Part shown: piece after piece, positions 15,310-22,779 of the stretch
Position numbering within the stretch: position 1 is the stretch's first letter
Layout: each line of letters begins with the position of its first letter
Assembly: GCF_002341865.1 (NCBI RefSeq)
Contig: NZ_DDOV01000035.1
Location: 17,504 to 40,746, forward strand
Length of the DNA: 23,243 nt
DNA from: Clostridium sp. UBA2485
GTDB taxonomy: Bacteria; Bacillota; Clostridia; Clostridiales; Clostridiaceae
Reading direction: 5' to 3'
Notes under the pieces: generated by a model
What the model was told of the DNA's origin: nothing
Database searches by the model: none
The model's input: the letters and a program-made list of their open reading frames with translations, nothing else
Program-made: the position numbers and the translations under genes

Positions 15310-17310
15310 CTATTTATCCACTAATTCTATTAAGTTATAATCACACAATACATTTAAATCAAATCTCTTAGTTATATTAGTAAACTCGATTTCTATTGTA
15401 TTTTCATCTATATATGTAATTTTACCTCTACCGTGACTTTTATGAACTACAAAATCATTAGATTTAAATGGAAGAGAATTTTTATATTCACATTCTTTTA
15501 TAAATTGAGAAGGCCTATAGCTTTGACTTTGTATTTTTTTAGGTATAAATAGAAAAAGATTTTCAATACTACGAGTCATAGCTACATAAAATAATCTTCT
15601 TTCTTCCTCTATATTATTCTCTATATTGTTTTCATGAGGAATATATCCCTGTACCATATTAATTATGAAAACATTTTTAAATTCCATTCCCTTTACCCCA
15701 TGTATAGTACTTAATATTACTGCATCTTCTTTTTTATTTTTGTTTATTATATGATTTTTATATTCTTCTATATAGGCCAAAAAAGAAATAATAGTTCTCT
15801 GTTCATAGGCTGAAGACTTAAATTCTTCTAAAATATTTTCTAAATCCTTAAGACTACCTTTAAATCTTGAAGAATAATCTTTTAAATAATCATAATAGCC
15901 TAAATCCTGAATGATAAAGGCAATTGCAGTATTTAATGACATTTTATTTAAACTATGTATGTCATTTTTTAACTTATCTATATTTTTAATTTGAAAAGCT
16001 TTAATATCACTACTTGATTTCAATATTTCAAAACAGTCTTCATCTGAACTACTGTATTTAATTTTCTCCAATAAAACTTTGCTAACATATCTATAAGGTT
16101 TATTTATAATTCTTAAAAAGCTTTCTTTATCTTTATTATTAATACTTAATCTCAAATAAGATATTATATCTTGACAAATAAAATGTTCAAAAAAATTATA
16201 TTCTTTATCTAAAAGCCTAAAGGGTATTCTTTTTCTAATGAAAGTATCAATTATATTTCTACTTTCAATATTAGTTCTATAGATTACAGCAAAGTCACTA
16301 AGTTCCTCTTTATTAGTTATTATTTTTTTTTCTATATGTGAAGCAATGTAATCTGCCTCTAAATTTTCATTGTCACTGCTTACAATTTTTATTTCACCAT
16401 TATATTTTTTATAGGCTATTATATTTTTTTTACTTCTTAAAAAATTCTTTTTTATAACTTTCATAGAAGTTTCTACAATATTATTAGTACATCTATAATT
16501 GGTGGAGAGAAATATTTCTTTTGCATTTGGAAAATACTTATTAAAATCTACCATATAATCTGGTCTAGACCCTCTAAAACTATATATACATTGATCTTCA
16601 TCGCCTACTGCAAAAATTTGATTATTTCCTTTAAGTAATTTTAAGATATCTATTTGAATTTCATCACAATCTTGAAATTCATCAATTAATATATATTTAA
16701 ACAAATCCTTATAATTCTGAAGTAGCCTAGGATTCTTAATAAATAAATTCTTACACATTATTTGTAAATCATCAAAATCATATATGTTTTTTTCATTTTT
16801 ATAGCTCTCATATATTTCATAACAGTTTTTAAATAGTTCCTTATCCAACGTTGTTTCAAATTCATTAATTTGTAAGTTGCTACTTTTCAATAAGGATATA
16901 TTACTTATATATTCTTTTACTTTTTCATCCCCTACCTCATCCATATAGGTTGATAAAAAGCTTCTAATTATTTTATAGGTTTCTTGTGATTCTATGATAT
17001 CTATTTTCCCATAATAAGAATTTAATATTTTATAAAACAATCCATGAAATGTACCAAAAAAAGGGCTGACTTTTTCTTTACTTAAATACTTGTATCTATT
17101 TCTCATATTATTTGCAGCAGCTTTAGTAAATGTTATAACTATAATATTTCTAGGATTAACATTCTTATATTTTATCAAATGATGAACTTTATTAACTATT
17201 ACAACAGTTTTACCACTGCCTGGTCCAGCACTAACTAATATGTTCTCTTCCTCACAAATTACTGCTTTTAATTGTTCATCACTAAGTTTTTCATATTCCT
17301 TACAACACAT
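15310..17310 (-). CDS. UvrD/PcrA-type superfamily 1 DNA helicase
   Basis: This ATP-dependent 3'-5' DNA helicase of superfamily 1 has all core motifs. The Q-motif region is LSDEQLKAV (residues 9-17), Walker A is AGPGSGKT (28-35), motif Ia is ITFTKAAANNM, Walker B is LIDEFQDCD, motif III is GDEDQCIYSFRGS, motif IV is LSTNYRC, motif V is STIHGVKGMEFKNVFI and motif VI is FYVAMTRS. At 666 residues it is shorter than typical PcrA (about 720-750). A small C-terminal domain (about 610-660, VVHKSHGRGKITYID...) resembles the Tudor-like tail of PcrA/UvrD. ATG at 17310 follows GAGG. It is divergent from pncB. It is likely a second, paralogous repair helicase, so I give no symbol. Confidence 0.92.
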   Translation of the reverse strand: MCCKEYEKLSDEQLKAVICEEENILVSAGPGSGKTVVIVNKVHHLIKYKNVNPRNIIVITFTKAAANNMRNRYKYLSKEKVSPFFGTFHGLFYKILNSYYGKIDIIESQETYKIIRSFLSTYMDEVGDEKVKEYISNISLLKSSNLQINEFETTLDKELFKNCYEIYESYKNEKNIYDFDDLQIMCKNLFIKNPRLLQNYKDLFKYILIDEFQDCDEIQIDILKLLKGNNQIFAVGDEDQCIYSFRGSRPDYMVDFNKYFPNAKEIFLSTNYRCTNNIVETSMKVIKKNFLRSKKNIIAYKKYNGEIKIVSSDNENLEADYIASHIEKKIITNKEELSDFAVIYRTNIESRNIIDTFIRKRIPFRLLDKEYNFFEHFICQDIISYLRLSINNKDKESFLRIINKPYRYVSKVLLEKIKYSSSDEDCFEILKSSSDIKAFQIKNIDKLKNDIHSLNKMSLNTAIAFIIQDLGYYDYLKDYSSRFKGSLKDLENILEEFKSSAYEQRTIISFLAYIEEYKNHIINKNKKEDAVILSTIHGVKGMEFKNVFIINMVQGYIPHENNIENNIEEERRLFYVAMTRSIENLFLFIPKKIQSQSYRPSQFIKECEYKNSLPFKSNDFVVHKSHGRGKITYIDENTIEIEFTNITKRFDLNVLCDYNLIELVDK

Positions 17311-17407
17311 ATTATTACCTCATATTTAAACAGATTTTATTTTTTAGCAAAATTGCATATAATATACTTTATAATCCAATAACTTTATAGATTATATACT
17401 ATGATTA

Positions 17408-17416
17408 TGTTATAAT
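17408..17416 (+). promoter_or_regulatory. Extended -10 promoter of pncB
   Basis: TGTTATAAT at 17408-17416 is a perfect extended -10 element (TGNTATAAT); no convincing -35 box is present, which extended -10 promoters tolerate. It overlaps a 13-bp dyad, GTTATAATATAAC (17409-17421). The ATG at 17454 is about 30 nt after the expected start site. Confidence 0.55.
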
Positions 17417-17453
17417 ATAACACACAATTTATAAAACAGTAAGGGGATAAAAA

Positions 17454-18932
17454 ATGAGTACTTCACAAAGTTTTAATGTAAAAAATCATAGAAATTTAAC
17501 CATGTTAGTAGATTTTTATGAATTTACCATGATTAATGGATATTTAAATAATGATGTTCAAGATACCATTGCTTATTTTGATATGTTCTTTAGAAGAATT
17601 CCTGATGGCGGTGGATATTGCATCATGGCCGGTGTACAACAAGTAATAGAATTTCTTTCAAGTTTAGAATTTACAAATGATGATATAGAATATCTTAGAA
17701 GTAAAAATATTTTTAGTGAAAGCTTTTTAAAATATTTAGAGGATTTTGAGTTTGCTTGTGATATTTGGGCTATCCCTGAAGGTACACCTGTATTTCCTGG
17801 TGAACCTTTACTAACAGTAAGAGGTCCAGTAATGCAAGCACAGTTTATTGAAACAATGATACTTCTTACTATAAACCATCAAACATTAATTGCTACCAAA
17901 GCAGCAAGAATCTGCGAAGCAGCAAAGGGCCGTGCTGTCATGGAATTTGGTTCTAGACGTGCACAGGGATATGATGGTGCTATATACGGAGCTAGAGCAG
18001 CTGTTATTGGAGGTTGTAGTTCTACAGCCTGTACTATAGCAGAGGAAATGTTTGGTATTCCTGCTGTAGGTACAATGGCTCATTCTTGGATACAATTATT
18101 TGACAGTGAATATGAAGCCTTTAAAGCTTGGGCTCTTACTTACCCAAACAACACTGTTTTACTTATAGATACCTATAATGTTTTAAAGTCTGGAGTACCT
18201 AATGCAATAAGAGTTTTCGATGAGGTACTAAAGCCAATGGGTAAAAGACCTAAAGCTGTAAGAATTGATAGTGGAGATATAACCTATCTTACAAAAGAAG
18301 TAAGAAAAATGCTAGATGATGCTGGTTATGAAGATGTAGGAATTACAGTTTCTAACTCTCTAGATGAATTTATAATTAGAGCTGTGCTAGAAAACGGTGC
18401 TGCTATTGATAGCTTTGGAGTGGGAGAAAGATTGATAACTGCTAGAAGTGAACCTGTATTTGGTGGTGTTTATAAGCTTGTTGCAATAGAAAAAGATAAT
18501 GTAATTATTCCTAGAATTAAAATCAGTGAAAATATCGAAAAAATTACTAATCCTGCTTTTAAAAAATTATATAGAATCTTTGATAAAAAAACAGATATGG
18601 CTATAGCTGATTTAATTTGTCTTAATGATGAAGAAATAAATATTGATGAACCCCTAGAAATTTTTAATCCAACTTTTACATGGAAAAGAAAGAGACTAAA
18701 AAACTATTATGTAAAAGAACTAATGGTTAAAATTTTTGATAAAGGGAAACCTATATATAATAGTCCTTCTGTAATGGACATAAAAGAATATTCTAAAGTT
18801 GAAACTCAAAAACTTTGGCCTGAAGTTTTAAGACTTCAAAATCCACATAATTATTATGTAGATTTATCTAAAAAACTTTGGGAACTTAAAGAGTCATTAT
18901 TATATGAATATTCTTCTAAATATCATGAATAA
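17454..18932 (+). CDS. pncB: Nicotinate phosphoribosyltransferase
   Basis: This enzyme joins nicotinate to phosphoribosyl pyrophosphate with ATP, the first step of NAD salvage from niacin (Preiss-Handler route). The 492-residue length fits the longer NaPRTase type of Gram-positives. Visible motifs are LVDFYEFTMINGY (18-30), FGSRRAQGYDGA (165-176), GTMAHSW with H210 in the position of the histidine that is phosphorylated in the family, and VRIDSGD (269-275) for phosphate binding. ATG at 17454 follows AAGGGGAT. It is followed after 22 bp by a HesB-like cysteine-rich gene and then a terminator, so the two form one unit. Confidence 0.95.
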   Translation: MSTSQSFNVKNHRNLTMLVDFYEFTMINGYLNNDVQDTIAYFDMFFRRIPDGGGYCIMAGVQQVIEFLSSLEFTNDDIEYLRSKNIFSESFLKYLEDFEFACDIWAIPEGTPVFPGEPLLTVRGPVMQAQFIETMILLTINHQTLIATKAARICEAAKGRAVMEFGSRRAQGYDGAIYGARAAVIGGCSSTACTIAEEMFGIPAVGTMAHSWIQLFDSEYEAFKAWALTYPNNTVLLIDTYNVLKSGVPNAIRVFDEVLKPMGKRPKAVRIDSGDITYLTKEVRKMLDDAGYEDVGITVSNSLDEFIIRAVLENGAAIDSFGVGERLITARSEPVFGGVYKLVAIEKDNVIIPRIKISENIEKITNPAFKKLYRIFDKKTDMAIADLICLNDEEINIDEPLEIFNPTFTWKRKRLKNYYVKELMVKIFDKGKPIYNSPSVMDIKEYSKVETQKLWPEVLRLQNPHNYYVDLSKKLWELKESLLYEYSSKYHE

Positions 18933-18954
18933 TATAAAGATTTAGGTGATTGAT

Positions 18955-19323
18955 ATGTATGATAAACCTAAAATAAAAATATCCAATAAAGCCTATGAAG
19001 GTTTAATTTCCTTATTACAAAATCATACTGAATATGACTTTGTTAGATTTAAGTATGTCAACGGCTGTTGTAGGTCAGCAAAAGTGGAAATTTTATTAGA
19101 TAGTGAAAATCACAATGATATTAGAGATAGTATAGAAGATCTTAATATAGTTTATGATAATGAGGTTACAAACTATATTAAAGAAATCATTTTAACCTAT
19201 AAAAACAACTCTTTTATGGTTAAAACTATTCTTAAAGATGGAGTTAAAAATAATTGTAATAAAAAAATCCAAGGAAATTGCAGTGGTTGCAGTAAAGGAT
19301 GTAACTTAACATTAAAAAAATAG
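18955..19323 (+). CDS. HesB/IscA-like cysteine-rich protein
   Basis: The 122-residue protein resembles the A-type Fe-S carrier (HesB/IscA) fold in outline: KIKISNKAYEGLISLL opens like the family IxISxxAxxxLxxLL, and FKYVNGCCRSAKVEILLD sits where IscA has its first cluster cysteine and beta-strands. The canonical C-terminal C-x-C is not present. Instead a lysine-rich tail ends in CNKKIQGNCSGCSKGC, a five-cysteine cluster able to bind Fe-S or zinc. The frame opens with GTG at 18946, but AGGTGAT at 18944-18950 points to ATG at 18955. It lies 22 bp after pncB and 13 bp of terminator stem overlaps its end. Family assignment is moderate; a metal role is inference. Confidence 0.55.
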   Translation: MYDKPKIKISNKAYEGLISLLQNHTEYDFVRFKYVNGCCRSAKVEILLDSENHNDIRDSIEDLNIVYDNEVTNYIKEIILTYKNNSFMVKTILKDGVKNNCNKKIQGNCSGCSKGCNLTLKK

Positions 19324-19346
19324 CACCTAACTAGTGCTATTTTTTT
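19314..19346 (+). terminator. Terminator of the pncB unit
   Basis: A 13-bp stem, AAAAAAATAGCAC (19314-19326) with GTGCTATTTTTTT (19334-19346), closes a 7-nt loop and ends in a T-run. It overlaps the last codons and stop of the HesB-like gene. Confidence 0.88.
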
Positions 19347-19502
19347 ATACCCTTTATATCTTTATAAATTTATATAGAAAATCCAATTAAATATATCTGG
19401 TTTGCTTAACCTATTTTAAAAATATAATATTTTCAATTTATAAATTTATAATGCTTTTATATTTTACAATTTATATTCAGGCGAAGTAAGTTAATCATGT
19501 AC

Positions 19503-19718
19503 CTATAAGTAACTTTCATTATAAAGTATGCTTATAGGAGAAGTTTTATCATCTTTAAACAAATCATACTCATATATATTTTTAATTACCAAAGGCTTAA
19601 AATTTTTCAATTCTGCAAAGGGACATTTATTTTCATTTTCCGCCCATCTATATAGTGCACATTCTTTAAAACATTGAACTTCTTCTTCAAAAGTAGTCAA
19701 TAAAGGACATTTTGACAT
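19503..19718 (-). CDS. Small protein with symmetric four-cysteine motif
   Basis: I do not know a function for this 71-residue protein. Its first half holds four cysteines at 4, 16, 20 and 32, giving C-x11-C-x3-C-x11-C, a spacing that is the same read from either end. Both outer cysteines are followed by proline (CPLL and CPFA). ECALYRWAENENKCPFAEL suggests a helix around the inner pair. It could bind an Fe-S cluster or zinc. ATG at 19718 is three bases after GGGGTGAT. A terminator lies between it and the LUD-domain gene upstream, so it has its own promoter; TATAAT near 19757-19762 is a candidate -10. Confidence 0.65.
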   Translation of the reverse strand: MSKCPLLTTFEEEVQCFKECALYRWAENENKCPFAELKNFKPLVIKNIYEYDLFKDDKTSPISILYNESYL

Positions 19719-19835
19719 TATATCACCCCATCCTGAATTATTAAAGTCCTGTCTATATTATAAGGCATAATAGCAATAAGATAAAGTATTTTTAGAAAAT
19801 TATATTATTTTAGAATATTAAACTTAATTTAATAT

Positions 19836-19867
19836 AAAAAATCGTGACTAAACTATCACGATTTTTT
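19836..19867. terminator. Terminator after the LUD-domain gene
   Basis: A 12-bp stem, AAAAAATCGTGA (19836-19847) with TCACGATTTTTT (19856-19867), closes an 8-nt loop and has T-runs on both strands. It lies 23 bp past the minus-strand stop at 19891. The arm sequence is identical to that of the terminator at 10389-10419. Confidence 0.88.
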
Positions 19868-19890
19868 ACACTCATATTTAAAATTTTAAT

Positions 19891-20532
19891 TTAAAATCCC
19901 ATTTCTTCTCCAATAATTATAACGCTTATATCACTTAGCATAGGCTTTTTCTTTAATATGGAATAAGCTCTGCAAATTCTATTTTTACTATCGCAATCCA
20001 TACAGCTCCCTGTAATAGTGCAGGGATTACTACAAGCTAATCTCTTATTATTTTGAGGTGATGCTATATTTTTAATTCTCTCAAAAGCAGCTTTTTCATC
20101 TTTTACTATTTTATTTATCCCTACCACCATTATAACTTTCTTAGGACCAAAAGTTATAGCTGCAACTCTATTTCCAACACCATCAACATTTACTATTTCC
20201 CCATTTAATGTAACTGCATTGCTACTGCAAAGAAATAAATCACTCACTAGCTCTTTTCTCATTATATCCATTTTTTCATCTTGAGTAAGCCCCGGCTCTC
20301 CATGGTCTATAATAGTTCCTCCAATTTTCGTGATCTTCTTTTTAAGGTCCATAGATTTTATTGTCACTGAGCCCCCAAAAGCAACTACATCCCCGGATTT
20401 TATATGATACATTATAAAATTTTCTGCCTGCTCTTTTGTTTCAAAATAAATAGCATGAAATTGGTTTTTTTCTAAGGCTTTCACTACTCTTTCACCTATA
20501 GCTTGATTATGCCATTTATATACATGCTCCAT
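19891..20532 (-). CDS. LUD-domain protein (DUF162, LutB/LutC-related)
   Basis: The 213-residue protein matches the LUD (lactate utilisation) domain, related to LutC/YkgG. FGGSVTIKSMDL, GTIIDHGEPGLTQDEKMDIM, LCSSNAVTLNGEIVNVDGVGNRVAA and FGPKKVIMVVGINKIV are typical in that order. A C-terminal cluster, C-x3-C-x5-C-x2-C-x6-C in RLACSNPCTITGSCMDC and the following RIC, may hold an Fe-S cluster. Stand-alone LUD proteins of this type have no firmly known reaction; no lutA or lutB is adjacent. ATG at 20532 follows GGGGTGTG. A TGGTATAAA extended -10 is visible just upstream. It is a single-gene unit ended by the terminator at 19836. Confidence 0.85.
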   Translation of the reverse strand: MEHVYKWHNQAIGERVVKALEKNQFHAIYFETKEQAENFIMYHIKSGDVVAFGGSVTIKSMDLKKKITKIGGTIIDHGEPGLTQDEKMDIMRKELVSDLFLCSSNAVTLNGEIVNVDGVGNRVAAITFGPKKVIMVVGINKIVKDEKAAFERIKNIASPQNNKRLACSNPCTITGSCMDCDSKNRICRAYSILKKKPMLSDISVIIIGEEMGF

Positions 20533-20632
20533 ATAATCACACCCCTAAAATCATCATTATTTATACCATAATATAAATAAAATTTTAAATAAAATATTAT
20601 GTTAATTTTGATTAATTATTATATATTCCCTA

Positions 20633-21259
20633 TTATAGCATATTATTACCATTATTCTTAATAATATCTATAAAAGTCTTTATGATTTGCGCTGTAAATC
20701 CCCATATTACATAATTATCATATTCATAAAAATATTCATTCAATTTACCATGTCTGAATTTATATTCTTCACCACCATTTATAAGATGAAAAGGAAATCC
20801 TTCTTTATTTATTGCTCCAATTTCTAGTTCATATAATAATGGGGTACTTTCTATAAAAAATTTTAATGGCACTGTAAAAATATGATCTACCTCTTCTTTA
20901 CTTGGTATAATTTTTTCTAAATTAGTCTTTGATATAAATGGATATATAAACATTCCATATGGACTTATGAAATAATCCATATCACCTATATATTCTATAT
21001 CCTCTTTATTTAAGTTAAGTTCTTCCATAGTTTCTCGAATAGCTGTTTCTTTAGGATTTTCCCCTTCTTCGATCATACCACCAGGTAGACATATATCGCC
21101 AGGCTGAGTTTTCAACTTATTAGATCTAACTTCAAATATTATATTTAGATCATTACTTTCCTCATCTTCACAAAGTAAAATCATAACTGCACTGTTTTTA
21201 TATTTACCAATTGGTTTTATTTCTCTATCTTTAAAAATATCTTTTATATTATCTATCAA
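20633..21259 (-). CDS. Nudix hydrolase, CoA pyrophosphatase type
   Basis: A Nudix box is complete: G-x5-E-x7-REUxEExxU in GGMIEEGENPKETAIRETME followed by ELNL. Just before it, EVRSNKLKTQPGDICLPGG matches the CoA-pyrophosphatase (UPF0035) signature, so the likely reaction is hydrolysis of CoA or acyl-CoA to phosphopantetheine and 3',5'-ADP. The 208-residue length fits. The start is TTG at 21259, 6-7 nt after AGAGAGGTG; the next in-frame ATG is 26 codons on and has no ribosome binding site. An extended -10, TGATATAAT (21281-21289 on the minus strand), lies just upstream, divergent from the carboxypeptidase promoter. Confidence 0.9.
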   Translation of the reverse strand: MIDNIKDIFKDREIKPIGKYKNSAVMILLCEDEESNDLNIIFEVRSNKLKTQPGDICLPGGMIEEGENPKETAIRETMEELNLNKEDIEYIGDMDYFISPYGMFIYPFISKTNLEKIIPSKEEVDHIFTVPLKFFIESTPLLYELEIGAINKEGFPFHLINGGEEYKFRHGKLNEYFYEYDNYVIWGFTAQIIKTFIDIIKNNGNNML

Positions 21260-21280
21260 AATTCACACCTCTCTAAGTTT

Positions 21281-21289
21281 ATTATATCA
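21281..21289 (-). promoter_or_regulatory. Extended -10 promoter of the Nudix gene
   Basis: On the minus strand TGATATAAT (21289-21281) is a perfect TGNTATAAT element 20 bp before the TTG start. No good -35 box is seen. Confidence 0.5.
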
Positions 21290-21326
21290 TAAAAATTATA
21301 CAAAATAATAATAATCTCCATTTACC

Positions 21327-21355
21327 TTGTCCATTTAATCTTAAAATGCTATACT
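21327..21355 (+). promoter_or_regulatory. Sigma-A-type promoter of the D,D-carboxypeptidase gene
   Basis: TTGTCC (21327-21332) and TATACT (21350-21355) are 17 bp apart, and TGC before the -10 makes it an extended -10 as well. The start site would be near 21362, inside the dyad at 21359-21376. Confidence 0.75.
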
Positions 21356-21358
21356 AAT

Positions 21359-21376
21359 TTTATGTTTTAACATAAA
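21359..21376. promoter_or_regulatory. Operator-like dyad at the carboxypeptidase start site
   Basis: TTTATGTT-TT-AACATAAA is an 18-bp dyad with perfect 8-bp arms. It covers the predicted transcription start and ends about 10 bp before the ribosome binding site. As DNA it is placed like a repressor operator; as RNA its 2-nt loop would be strained. No specific regulator is recognised. Confidence 0.45.
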
Positions 21377-21398
21377 TTATGTAAAGGAGAAGTGTAAA

Positions 21399-22646
21399 GT
21401 GAAAAAAATAACTAAATTTATAGCATCTACACTAATATTTACTTCAGTATTTTCCACCATTGCATTTGCAAAAGCACCAGAGCCAGAGCTTATAGGTACC
21501 TCTGCATTAGCTGTGGATTTGGAAACTAATGAAATAATATATGCAAAGAATATTGATAAAAAAATGTATCCTGCAAGTATTACGAAACTTATGACTGCAT
21601 TACTTTTAGCAGAAAATAAAAGTCCTGGAGATTTGTTAACCTATCCTGAAGCTGCTAAAAATGAGGCTCCTTATTCCTATGGCTTAAATATTCATCCAGT
21701 TAATACTGGTGATACTTTTACTGCTTCAAATGCAATGGATATTCTTTTATTATATTCTGGTAACGATATAGCTTATATGATTGCTGAAAATGTAGGTGGA
21801 AGTGTAAATAATTTTGTTAAAATGATGAATGAAAAAGCAAAAGAGCTAAAAATGACTAATACTCATTTTGTAACACCTAATGGATTAGACGACAATACTC
21901 CAGACCATTTAACTACTGCTTACGACTTAAGTATACTTCTTAAAGCAATAATGTCAAATGATTGGACTAAATCCGTTATAAATAAGAAAGAAGCATCAGT
22001 TCAATCTACTAAAGGTCCAATAGCTAAAATTGAAAATAGAAATAAATTGCTTGGAGTTAACGGAAATATAGGTGGAAAAACCGGATACACAGACAAATCT
22101 GGTCGTTGTTTAGTTTCCGTTTATGAAAGAGAAAATCGTAAAATAGCTACAGTAGTTTTAAATTCTGAATATGATTTTCCTAAAGATACAAAAGTCTTTG
22201 AGGATATGGAGAAATTAGCAGATTATAGTTATAGTGCAGAAAAGGAACTTCTTCTTCAAAAAGACAGTGATCTTAACACTATTACATTAAAATATAACGC
22301 TATTCCATTAATAGGTCCAGAAAGGGCAATTAGGGTTCCTGTAACTATTCATGAGGATATTACATATTATGATACAGAAATAAAGCCAGAAATTAACTAT
22401 AACGTTAATAACTTAAGTGCTTGGAAATTAAACAAAGACAAATCAATTGGACAAGTATCTGTAAAAATTAAAAATTCTGAATCTAAGTATGATTTATATC
22501 CTACAATTTCAAAACTTGATATAATTAAAGAAAATATTTTAATATACTCAATTATGTTAATTGTAATAATCTCGTTGATAGTTCTTACAATTTACTTAAT
22601 TAATAAAAGAAAACATAATAAAAGAAGATATACACGTTATTACTAG
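21399..22646 (+). CDS. D-alanyl-D-alanine carboxypeptidase (peptidase S11, DacF/PBP5 type)
   Basis: This secreted low-molecular-weight penicillin-binding protein trims the terminal D-Ala of peptidoglycan stem peptides. A signal peptide (1-24, cleavage likely after AFA) is followed by the three active-site motifs: S60-x-x-K63 in PASITKLMTA, S120-G-N in YSGNDIAYM, and K227-T-G in GGKTGYTDKSGRC. A beta-rich second domain (about 285-370) follows. The C-terminus is a true membrane helix (about 380-401) with a very basic tail (KRKHNKRRYTRYY) rather than the usual amphipathic helix. GTG start at 21399 lies 9 nt after AAAGGAG. At 415 residues it has normal length. It could be a vegetative or sporulation enzyme; the sigma-A-type promoter favours vegetative. 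Confidence 0.93.
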   Translation: MKKITKFIASTLIFTSVFSTIAFAKAPEPELIGTSALAVDLETNEIIYAKNIDKKMYPASITKLMTALLLAENKSPGDLLTYPEAAKNEAPYSYGLNIHPVNTGDTFTASNAMDILLLYSGNDIAYMIAENVGGSVNNFVKMMNEKAKELKMTNTHFVTPNGLDDNTPDHLTTAYDLSILLKAIMSNDWTKSVINKKEASVQSTKGPIAKIENRNKLLGVNGNIGGKTGYTDKSGRCLVSVYERENRKIATVVLNSEYDFPKDTKVFEDMEKLADYSYSAEKELLLQKDSDLNTITLKYNAIPLIGPERAIRVPVTIHEDITYYDTEIKPEINYNVNNLSAWKLNKDKSIGQVSVKIKNSESKYDLYPTISKLDIIKENILIYSIMLIVIISLIVLTIYLINKRKHNKRRYTRYY

Positions 22647-22649
22647 TAC

Positions 22650-22681
22650 ATAAGCCTATAGGTTTTAACCTATAGGCTTAT
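22650..22681. terminator. Bidirectional terminator between carboxypeptidase and histidine kinase genes
   Basis: Arms ATAAGCCTATAGGTT (22650-22664) and AACCTATAGGCTTAT (22667-22681) pair perfectly for 13-15 bp around a TTTTAA centre. It lies between two convergent genes and begins 4 bp after the carboxypeptidase stop. Confidence 0.82.
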
Positions 22682-22779
22682 AATATTTTGTAAATAGCTT
22701 AAAGTTATATCTATTTATTAACATATTTTATTTTTAAATTTCCTCATCAACTACTAAGGTTTATTGAGTATTATATAAA

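Noticed and set aside
17409..17421. GTTATAATATAAC dyad over the pncB -10 box as a niacin-regulator operator.
   Set aside because: It is mostly the TATAAT box itself and its AT-rich mirror; it does not match any NiaR or NrtR site that I can recall well enough to claim.
17886..18095. Minus-strand open frame inside pncB.
   Set aside because: It is a Ser/Cys/Thr-rich shadow of conserved enzyme sequence without a ribosome binding site.
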